A DNA stretch of 64,000 bases, from NCBI GenBank assembly GCA_026413225.1, contig CM048591.1, positions 40,602,803-40,666,802 on the forward strand, given 5' to 3'. The position numbers and the translations under genes were made by a program. Below the pieces are notes generated by a model. The model was given only the letters and a program-made list of their open reading frames with translations. It had not been told where the DNA came from and did not search any database. This DNA comes from Otis tarda (Eukaryota; Chordata; Aves; Otidiformes; Otididae). The first letter of the stretch is position 1; each line of letters begins with the position of its first letter. Shown here in pieces: positions 51,201 through 63,200 of this stretch.

Positions 51201-54200
51201 ATATTTTCATTTATAGATCCATACTGAGTTTGCAACCACTAGCCAATGAAAATGGAGTGGATGGAGAATATGATATGTGTGAAGGAATTACGTTTGATGA
51301 AATTATGAAAAATGTTGACAGTTTATTACAAAGGAAATGCCAATCTGTGAGGTCAAATAACCACTCACTTATCATCAATATTGTTCCTGTAAAAGACACA
51401 TTGACATCTTCTATATGTACAGAAGATCAGTGGGATTTTCCATATGTTGTTCATTTGTGGCCTTCTGTTCTTCTCCGCAATCTTCTTCCTTATCAAATAA
51501 CTTATTCTGTAGAGGTAATTCTTTCATGTTTAATTTTTTTTCATGACATTTTTTCTGTGAAAGCTGACTAGCTGGTTGAAATATGTTTATAATGGATATT
51601 AAAAGAAAGAGCTTCTGTTAAAGTATTTGTGAAGCAAGTTTACACATCTTGTAAGGGCAAGCCTGTATCTACAGAAATGAAATAGTACTAGAATGTGAAA
51701 GGTGGTGGTTTTAATCATTGGTAATAAATAATACTTTAGATATATAAGCAAAGTAAAACTTACACTGTACAAGTTTAGCCCTGTGAGAGAGTCACTTTCT
51801 GTTGCTGAAGTGCAGTTTGAGCCTGATTAAACAGTGTCATTTTTCCTGTGAATTATGAGTGCTTCAAGTGACATAGGTGAGTCAGCCTACAGCAGCATTT
51901 TGTGTGCTGTCCCTGATTTTTAGCAGGAGCATGCTTTTAATGAATTCTCACAGGCCTGCAGTTTTGCCAGGTTTTAGCTTGGATTGCAGCCTACTGCCAG
52001 ACTGTGTACTCTTTTCAGAAAAAAAAAATTAACAATTAGGCGCACTTTGGCAGTTAATAGGGCCAGATGAGAGCTAGTCTCAAGTAAAACACCTAAAATA
52101 TGTACAGTGTGGCCATTGGTTCCACAACACTGTTTTATTCTGTGGATCCGCTATGGTTGTGTCCCAGTGCTTACTGATGTAGACTTAGGATAACAGAAAT
52201 ATAGATGGGAGACACAAAAACTTTTTTTTTTTTTCAGATGATCTTAATATTTAGTATTTGGATTCAAATAGTAGAATTTAATAATAAAATTTTGTCACAA
52301 ATGCACAACTATTATGGCTAGAGACTATGGCCTCTACCAAATGTATGGAAGTAACAGATTCTTTTCTGTACATCTCTTACAAATTTAAATGTAGTGAAAG
52401 AAATACTAAGTTGAGAAAATCTGTCATTTAAGCATGTTTATGTATTTGAATTTGGTGACAGATTTTTTGTGTGTGTGTTGAGTATTGATGACCATGCGTA
52501 GATTTTTTTTTTCTGTAAAATGTTGTATTAAGGTAGATGTTTAAGAATGTAACAGTTTAATAGTGTAATAAGCGTTTTAAAATTTTAACTTGTATCTTAA
52601 TTTTCAAAGCTAGCTAGAAAATAAAGGTTGATATGAATTTCAAGTGTAACTCATGTAAATGTACACTGTTTGGTTTGATTTTGAAGGGAAATGGGAACAA
52701 ATGTGACACTCTACAAGAAGGATGTTCAGCCCAAATTCATAATGCAGTCTTGGATCAAACAAAACTAGATTTACAGTTGCTTAACTATCTTGATCAAAAT
52801 TGGAAAAGTGAGTACCATATAAAAAGCAATCTACAGGATATCAGTTTCACAACATTTTACTGCATCACAGAGTTGGATAAGACTGAACTGGATATTGCTG
52901 TTCACGTGACCTACACAACTGGGCAGATGATTATAGCAATTCACAGTCCATACTGGATGGTAAATAAAACTGGTCGAATGTTGCAATACAAAGCTGATGG
53001 TATTCACCGCAAGCATCCTCCAGATTACAAGAAGCCTCTCCTTTTTTCCTTCCAGCCCAAAAACTTTCTCCAAAATAACAAGGTATTATATTTTGTAAAA
53101 CCTGACAGCTCTGTGCTCCTCTATGTTATTGATTAAAGCATTTTTATGCTTTGGAAGTTATCTACACTATGCTATGTTTTGTAAAGGGCATGGAACCTAC
53201 TATATCTCTGTTTAAAGACAGAACATTTTGAATAGGTGTAGTGTCAGAGATGCTTGAGATGGGAAATTTACTTTATCAAATGTATTGTTAAGACAGAGAT
53301 TGTCATCTTTTGAGATTAATAAAAGGCACTGAGAAGTGTTTCCTAAATAAAAGAGTTTCCTTTATTCTATTTAAACTGCTTTGATAAAGGTCCTTATTCT
53401 ATATGAGACGTAGAAGTTGTGTAAGAAATCTAAAGCTGTGTTACTTGGAAAAGGAATGCTACTTGAAAAATGAATCCTTGCAGTGGTGGTTGGTAGATTG
53501 AGTCTGAATCAGTAGTAAGCTACGATTAAGATGCAGTTTACCATTTGAGTCTGCTATGTGAGTTTTTTAATGCTGAATATTACTGATGGATGAATGATAC
53601 AAGAGAGATTACAAGACTAAGTTGATTTGCCTTTGAGATTTTAAATGTGTTAGGTTTTGGGAAGGATCTTTATGTGGTTGCTTCCTCTGGAGTATATTAC
53701 ATTTATAGTCCTTATTCCACACAGCTTGTAACTAAGTGTGGTAGAAAATATCTTTGTAAGACAATATGTCTTGACTTTTTAATAGAGACACCAATATTTC
53801 CACTATGTCCTTATATTTATGTTTTTATATATCCATACTTTAGATGTCATTTTAAATGTTGCTGTAAAATGTTTCTGTAAATTGAAAATTAATTCAGGGT
53901 GCTTCTTCATAGGTACAACTTATGGTAACTGACAGTGAGCTGTCTGACCAGTTTTCACTGGACACTGTTGGAAGTCATGGCTCTGTAAAATGCAAGAGTC
54001 ATAAAAAGGAATATCATGTGAGTTAAATTTCTTATTTTTCAGATTAATTACTTTCAGGAGATAAAAGTGAGGTAAGAAGAGAACAACATACTTCTAACAA
54101 TGTCTTTTTGTTCACAGGTCGGTGTCACCATAAACAACAGCAGTTTTAATATTACTAGAATTGTAACTTTCACTCCGTTTTTTATGATCTCAAATAGAAG

Positions 54201-57200
54201 CAAATACACTTTGGAAGTAGCTGAAGAAGGCAAGGAAAAGTGGATTCCTATTGTTTTGCAACAGGTAAACTTATGAAGGAGGCTATTCTGTGTTGTTTAT
54301 TTAAGAAAAAAAATTGCCTTGAATTCACTGATAGAAAATATAAGCCATACGTAGTATTCAATGACAATGTCTGACTACATTGTGCTTTTTCAATAAATTA
54401 TCTGTATCCTATTGCCTTTTCTCAGAGTTGCTTTACGACATGCTGTAAAACTAGTTTATACTGTAATTGGGTTACTTGCTCTGTTACCTCCATCATAAGC
54501 AGTATGAGAAAAAGACCTGTACTCTTAATACATTATGTCTTTCTGCAGTGACACTGAAAGTTCTGTTCAGTTTTTGCAGTGGTGTATGATAGAATGGTTT
54601 GGCTGACCTGATACATGTCATGTCCCTTTCATATAGGAAGAAAATCCCTCTTGGCGATCAGTTCAGATAGCTCCAAACTCTTCTTCTGGGACTAGACTCA
54701 CTGCTGTTTTTTAGTGTGTAATGCATCATTTCTAGAGGGGGATCACGGGCCCCCAGACCAAGTGGTGTTGAAATGACTTTTTGGCTTTTAACTATACTGC
54801 GTAGGTTTAGACTGTTGCAGACTTGGCATGCAGCTTGGTTGTTTGCCCTGCAGTATCCCACAATTAAGTTTTGTATGTGTTCTGAGTCTTAGGGCCATCG
54901 TGCCTTCAGGAGTTGTTGGAAAAGCAACACCTATTTGAGATAGTGCTGGAGTTCTATGAAAGCTGAAAGTGATCCATACTGCCTTCTGGGAAGAGTGAAA
55001 TCTCCCTCCTTACCTTCCAATGAGTCTTGAAGAGAGCATATCCAAAACAGAGACTGAATTTAGGCTAACAAATAATGTGATTGGAAGCCCTCTCACTTTT
55101 TTTTTTTTAGCACTGTAAATACTCCAAGTGGTTACCAAAAATGCGTGCAAACTAAACTACCAAGGTTAAAAGAATATTTTAAATCACATTTGTAACCATA
55201 TCTTTTTTCACATTTTAGTACCTTAAACACGTGCTCCTTCAGTGTGCATTTTATCTTTAATGGTTATGGAAGGGACATACCATTTATGTATCATTATTTC
55301 AATTTATGAAATTGATTTTACTTTGCTTGCTTTTTGTTGTCATTGTTCCATTGTGATTTTTGTTAAGCTGTACACAATGATGTTTAGATCTTTACATGTT
55401 TAAGTCAGTTCAGCTTCCCATAATGTTTATCATTATTGTCAAAAAAATTTCTTTACTTTTACTCAAGAATATGCTGTTTGCCATAAACCTACACATTTGT
55501 TCTTTTTCCTAATATTCTTATGTTCCTCTGAACCAAACTTTTGTTTGACTCTGCATAGTTTTGGGGTTCTTTACATGTGTGATTCCTCATCTAGCTCTTT
55601 GATAAAGCTCTGAAATGACAAAGGTTCATGTGTAGTGGCATGGGGCACTTCATATCTGACTTCGTACTCTGAGAAAATGTAGTTAGATTTTATTACTTCT
55701 TGGAGTTCTGTGGTTTATGTTTGATATAGAGTTATTAGAATAAATTGAATTACTTTACAAGAACTTTTGAAAATTTCTGAAAAAACTATTCAAACGTAAT
55801 GGTTTTGAAAGCTGAAATACATTGCTACATATATAATGTGTGGTTTTCGTATGTTGACTGTTTTATTGAAAGGCTTACAGAATTTTCTAGCATATTGCAC
55901 AAGCATATTGTTTCTCAGGTGTTTCATAACAGTATTAATTGATTTTAGTCTTCTTTCAGTTATCAAGTATCAAAGGAGGACTTCATAGATTTTAGGATCA
56001 CTCCGAGTTTATCAAATGCAGTTAGTAGAGGACCCCAGAGGTATCCATATCCTGTCCTAAGTTTTTCCAAACTTCACTCACAGAATTGCTTACCTTACCA
56101 AGTATCAACATTGTATTGATATTTTCGCTTTTGATAAGCAGTCTTTAAAGATCTGTGTTGTGACAGTTAAGTCTGCCGAGGTTGTTCATTTGTAACCCAG
56201 TTGCTCAGTCCAGTATATTTCTTACCTATTCTAAATCCAGGTAGAGTCCAGGAACTATTGCTTTATCTTTTGAGCATCCAGCACAGATTTCGAGGAACAG
56301 TTTCCCAGCTGATCCTGTTCTTGAGATATGGAATTCCACTATACCACTAACCTAGATATTTTTTTTTTTTTTAATAATACTTGTGATTTTTTTGAGTGCT
56401 TCTCACTTTAATCTTTTACATTAGGTTGATCTCCAAAAATCTAGAAGCTTGTTGAAATATTAATTTGTGTCTCAGCTTACTTCCCTCTCCCTCCATTCTA
56501 TTTTGGTCATTTTAAGTTAAGCAGAGTCCTTCCTGCTGCTTTTTTTTTTTTTTTTTTTTTTTTTGTCCACTCTTTAGTGACAGCCTGTGTTCTCAGGAAA
56601 AAAAGCGTTCCTTGTGTAGAATCCACCTCCTCTGTCTAGAAAGCAGCCAATCTATCAGAAACTTTAACTTCTATTTTTAGATAAATCAACTGTTCGTTAA
56701 AGTTTGTAATAGAAGTTGTTGGACAGTGATTAGTATGAAATGGCTTGCCAAGGACAGTCCTTTGAGTTAGGTATAGTGCAAGACGGTTGACCAACATACA
56801 TTCTTAGAGAAAGAAAGAAAGAGAACATTACTGAAGACTGTACATGATACCACTGATAAATATACTTAAAGATCCTATTGTGGAATGGAGATTGATGAAT
56901 AAATATAATATCTAGTGAAGGACTTAGCAAGCGTGTGGTAAAACATTTGGAAACAGCATCGTTTTGTGACACATTCTGTGGCTGAAGACTGTTGCAGAAA
57001 TTTCAGTTCTCTGTAGTTGATTCTGTAACTTCTTGTTTAGCCAATCTTTTTAACTTATTTTGGTTTTGGTTTCAAACTTTTGTTTACTGTTAACTAATTC
57101 TCCTTGAATTTCATTTGAGCTCTTAATTTCCATGTTGAGACTTACTGTATTTTATGACACAACACAATTTAAATTTTCTTTGTAGGATACATATTAATGT

Positions 57201-60200
57201 AGGTAACACCTTCAATCTTGCTGTTTAACTATATTTTTTTCCTTTGTCTTCCTGCTTCCTGTGGTGTGAGAAACAATGGGAAAGGGAACTTAGTGGCATG
57301 GTAAGTTGGTGAACTAGTCTTTCACCATTGAAGATTTAATTCTAGGATTCAGACACAATTAAATATAAACATCCCATTTCTTAACCTGTGTTGGAGAAAG
57401 TTGCTCCTGAAGTTTTGGATGTTGCAGGTGAACAGTTTGAAATACAGGAAAGCTGGTCTGTCTAGACAGACTTCAACTGTTGCTGATTGAGAGTTGTTAA
57501 TCATAGCTTGTTCCTGACGAAGGACTCTTAATTAGTTGGAAACTTTTCGTTAGTTACAATTAAAACTGTTATCTTCCTTGTCTCCTTGTCTTATCCATTT
57601 GGTGCGTAAACTATTGAAGAGAGATTGTCTATGGGACTTTTAAACCTAGAAAGGCTGTGATTTCAGTTGTAGATGTGAATAGCAGAACATGCTTTCTGAT
57701 TTATCTGCCTAATGCTTCATGTTTTATTTATATATGTTATATACCCCCATGTGTGTCTGTATATGTATGCGTATATATGTTTTTATATATATATATATAA
57801 AGTATTTCAGAAGAACAGCTAGTATGCTGATGTCCTGCATACTCAAATTACTATGGGGTATATTTATGCTAATATCCCTATTTGTCATTGATTGTCACTA
57901 AAAGATTGATTTGTAGTTTATACTTACTTGGCAAGAGGTCTGTTAATGGAAGAACAGTTTTGTTGGTGGTTGTTTTTTTTTTTCTCTTGGTAACAAGCTT
58001 GGCCATTTTGGTGTTGTAGCCATGCTCAGCTTTACACTCTAGATTTTATATGCATTACCTATTTTAAATCTTTATGTGACTATGAAGTCTTACTGTTTTC
58101 ACTTTTAGCTCCTTAACTCCTTGGTCTCTTCACTGTAGTCTGAATTATTTCTGACTTCATTTCAGTTTGTTGTGTTCAGGTAAGTAATTACTTTTAGGTT
58201 TTTTAATACAGTTTCTGATCCAACACACTACACTTCTGGGTAGAATTTCAGTGAATGAACTTTGGGCTAAAGTGAATGCCGTTTAACATCTAGTTTGTTT
58301 TCTCACTTATTTAAAATATCTGATTTATTTTTTCCAGTGCATTCCCTTTTGGCCTGAAAATGATGCCAACAAACTGCTTGTTAGAGTTGAAAATTCTAAT
58401 CTCCCCCCAAAGAAGATAAATTTTGATAAGCAAGAAAACTGTCTACTACTGCATTTGGACAACAAGGTAAATGATTGCTTTTGGAAGTTAGGTAAAACAG
58501 CATAAGTAACTGTTTCATTTTTGTTTGCAGAACTTTGTCTTCCCATACAGTCAAGTATTGCAAAACCTTAACTGGGGAAAAAATTATGTATATGAAGTGT
58601 ATGCTTCTTATGCTCTGTCTTTCCTGTGTGTGTATGCCCACCTCTGAGTAGGTGTTTCATTTTAAGTATTTTTGTGCGAAGCAGATCTATAGAAGCTGGA
58701 ACACAGCTTGTTTTGCTAGTGTTCTGTAGCTGAGGCTGAGAAGTATTTACGTTAGTTCTAAAGTAATACTAAGCTACCTTGAACAGTTACTTTGACTCCA
58801 CTATATGTACTTCTACATTGTGAATAGTCTCATTTAGCAGTAGTTTTTAAATACGAGTGTTTCTAATAGTAGAACGTTTTGGAGGGTATTAGTGAGTGTG
58901 AATGATTCAAGGAAGGTTGCTCTACTACTAGCCTAAATTTTGACAGTTCAGAACTCCTCCATAGTTTTCGTTACTAAGTGCAATGCCTGTTACCTAGTAG
59001 TGAGATCAGGAAGATATTTTAAAGATATGTTAAAGCAGGATGTTTGTTTGATGTTTTGCTTTTGTTGTCTGCTTGATGTTTTTGTCTTATGAGAGTAAAA
59101 GTTTTCCAAAATGTTTAAACTATATTTGCTTTATTGGAATTAATTCCACTGTGATTTATTTCATAATTTTTACATCTCATAGCTTGGAGGAATTACAGTG
59201 GATGTCAACCTGACTGAACATTCTACAGTGATTACCTTTTCTAATTATCATGAAGGCGCAGCTCCATTTCTGTTGATAAACCATACTAAAGAGGAAATTA
59301 TTGAGTATGGACAAAGGTATGTAAGAAGAGTTTTAGTGTGGATGTATGCCTGGAGATATGTTACTTCATGTATTGCAAACATGCCTATTTATTAAGAAGC
59401 CTATTTTTTAATAAATGGTTGTCTAATTTTGTCAGAGCACCTTAAAATATCTTGTTTTATAAATCGAAGGAATGAATTGTTAACAGAGCAAGGTTAGCTA
59501 ATGCTACGTGCCTGTTCCTACAAATAAAGAAGTCGTTTTGTGAGCTAAGGAAGCTCTCTGGTCTCTTTTTACATGAATTCTGTGGCCTTGCCCTCTACAT
59601 TCCTTTACATTCCTAGTGCAAGTAAAGGATGTGCTTGGCTTTTCTGGAACTGTGCAGGTGCTGACCATGCAGAATAAGTAAAAAATGAATTGTAAATATA
59701 ATTAGATTTGAGACACTTATTGTTCTATCGTATTTAGTTATTTAGCTGAAAGAATGGATTCAAAAGTTATGGGAGGGAAGAGGGAGTGGACTGAAAAATG
59801 GGTAGGTAGTTACATAAAATTTGTCAAGCCAGACCAAAATTAAGATTATTTTAACAATTTGGATTATCTGCAATCAGTGATAATTTGGTTCTGCACCTGC
59901 ATGTATCTATACTGGTTCTGTTCCCAAGCTGGAATGTCTTTGCAGTGCTTTGCTACTGTATGCAGATACTGTGCAGTACTGGTAAGTGTAAGCATATCTA
60001 CAGATTCCTGACCTGTTTCTTTTTGAAAGCCAAATAGGCTCCACTATTTTTTTCTTTTCAGTCAATCAGAGCAGTGTTGTTTAAAGATTTTTACTTGAAA
60101 AATGGAAGAACTGCTAGTCAAATTAAGCTTGCAGTTGTATGTTCCTGTTTATCTGAACAATATAGCCAATTGTTTCCTTTGGTTTTTGTCTGTAGAGACT

Positions 60201-63200
60201 AGTAATTTTTATCTTTTTACCTGACTTGTGGGAATTCCTAGTGTAAAATTAATAAGTATATACGTAAATTTGTATTGAAGTGTGTAGAATAGACTAGAGT
60301 ATTTCAGTTGGAAGAGACCTACAACAATCGTCTAGTCCAACTGCCTGACCAATTCAGGGCTGACCGAAAGTTAAAGCCTGTTATTAAGGGCATTGTCCAA
60401 ATGCCTCTTAAATGCTGACAGGCTTGGGGCATCAGTGACTTCGGTAGGAAGCCTGTTCCAGTGTTTGACCAGCCTCTTGGTAAAAAAAATGCTTTCTCAT
60501 GTCCAGTCTAAACCTCCCTTGGTGCAGCTTTGAATCATTCCCACATGTCCTGTCATTGGATCCCAGTGAGAAGAGATCAGGCCCTCCCTCTCCATGTCCC
60601 CTCTTGGGGTAGGCTCCTTTCAGAGAGCTGTAGAAGACTGCTGCCAGTTTTTAACTGTGAGGGGGAATGGAGTTTAAAATATGTTTTTCTGAAATATCCA
60701 CTATATCCAGATACTAAATACTACACTTTTTTCCCTTCAGCAAATCATATAGGGGAAACCTTTCCTAAAGAATGGATTCTGAACACACTTTTCTTCTCTT
60801 GGAATATTAATGTTAGGCAGCACCCATCCTGAGTTTTCCTTTCGACTTGTAAGCTCCATTGTCTGGGGTTTTTTTTCTCTACTTGATGTTTCCCTATTAA
60901 TCACAAGTGGAGAAAATGAGTGTTTAAAATCTACTTTATGTCCTTTATTACTGAAGTATACATATGTATTTTGAAATATAAATACTGTTTTTATTATTGT
61001 GCTGTGAATGGTGTTGTGCATTTTTTTCATACACAACTTATTTTCATACACAAATTATTAAAGTGTTCTTGTTGAAATGCTAGAATGCAAAAATAATTGA
61101 CACAAAATATTCAGTAGTACTTCAATTTGATATTACTTTGTTGTAGCTCCCTCAGTGAATTGGAAGACTGTCTTCAGCCAAATAAAGCAGTACTATATAC
61201 TTGGGCAGACCCAGCAGGATCTAGAAAATTGAAATGGAAATGTGGAAGTAGAACTGAGGAAATTACCCCAAAAGAAGTACGTCTGTTAACTAAATCTCCT
61301 TCTAATGCTGCCTAATTTATTAATCTGTTCGTCAGTGTATGTATGAAATTCCATATGTAGTGAGTATGATCAGCAAGCTCATGTATGAGGTTCAAACACA
61401 GAGCAGTAACAAGACTGTTTGCTGGAGCTTGTGCCAATAAGCATTGTCTTCAATTTAAAAGTGTAAATGTGAGAGAGAGACTACTGTAAAACTTCATAAT
61501 TAAAAAATTTATTATTTTCCTATAACTATTAAAAAATGTCTTCTACTGTTGGTGTTGCTTAGACTTTTGCATTTGCTTGTGGGGTAGAATGATGAATAGA
61601 GCTCTAAAAACTTTTCCTCTCTTGTTTGTAGGACAAAATGGAAATACTCAGCCTGGATTCCAGAAAAGTGGTGTATTTAGTGTCATTTTTTGAAGGTTTG
61701 CAGCGTATTGTCCTAATCACTGAAGATGAGAATGTGTTTAAATTGACGTATGAAAGTGTAAAAGCAGAACTAGCAGAACAAGAAATTATTCTGTCTTTGC
61801 AAGACGTTGGGATTTCGTTGGTTAATAATTATACAAAGCAAGAAGTATCCTACATTGGAATTACAAGGTAACTTATTCTGTGCCAGCAGTCTAAAATGTT
61901 TAAGTTCAGGTATTTTCTCTCGCTGAATTTCATTTTAGGGTATGATGGAAGAGGAAAAAAAAGGTCTGGGTAAGAATACTTAGAACTAAATCGTTATGTT
62001 TTCCTGTTGTAATGAGAAATGTTTTCACTATAATTTTCTGTCATTCAGAAAGGAAATCTTCAATCCTTGCCCTCACCTGAGAAAGTGAGCTCTGATAACT
62101 ATCTAGACAGTGGAAACACTCAATTAAAAGTGGCAGCTAATTGTAGTGTTGAGATTTCACTGAACCCATGGTTTTTGGAAGCAGTCATCCATAGTCAGTA
62201 TTCTAGCACCTCTTATACTTGGTATTGTTTTCTTGTTAAAACCCTGAGTGGATCTCACACTCCCGAAACCTCTTTCTGAGGATAATAAATTATTCCATGG
62301 GTTCAGTAAAGAAAAAAAGAGCCTGTTATTCAGAAAGTTCCCATTTGTGGGTGTCTTACAAACTGCCTTTCCTGTTCTTTTTATATCTAACTTGGTGCAG
62401 AAACAACATGAAAGCTTCTCACAGTAGCAGTGGAATTAAACAGAAAAGAGCCCAGTGCCTTTTAGTGGAGATTAATTACTTTGTTGTTTTATTAGTAATA
62501 AAAGTAAGAAACAAAATAAAATAACTGATTTGGGGATAGCATTTAAAAAAGAAAAAACAAAACTGAAACGGAAAAAAACTGAACAAAACCAAAAACCACC
62601 ACCGTAAAATTGGTAGAAGGAAGCACGTAAACCAAAATCACTGTCTACGGATTTAGACAGAGTGAGGAAACCAGCTATCAAAAAGACAGTTCAAGAAGCA
62701 CTTCATCTTGACTTGAAGAAGTTCTCAATTTCTAGAAATTCAGTGATGCTAAAATACATGCAGGAATATATGCAAAAAAACCTACAATGAGATTGTAGAA
62801 TAATGGATGGCAGTACTATTGAACCTAAGCTTCCTGGTTAAGTATCCTTACATACCCATCTTCATCAAAGTGGAGATTTATACAGACTTGCTGTTAGTTT
62901 TTCTTTTTTGCATTGTATTGAAGAGACTGGCTTCCACTTAGTACTAAGAAGGCATTGGATAATTTGGTTCAATTTATTTACTACAGTAGTGCTTTATGTT
63001 GTGGTTTCTCATACCGTAGTTATAACCTATTAAAAGCCATACTATGGTAGATACAATTTGTTTTGAAATAGCTAATCCTTCTCTCTTGGTCCTTTGTTTT
63101 GTTTTCAAAGTTCTGATGTGGTTTGGGAGACAAAACCCAAGAAGAAATCAAGATGGAGACCAATGAGTATTAAGCAGACTGATAAATTAGAACAAGAATT

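Noticed and set aside
57262-57306. Possible micro-exon before a strong donor (ATG|gtaagt at 57301)
   Set aside because: No convincing acceptor just upstream, and w38 joins w39 directly in frame as in human.
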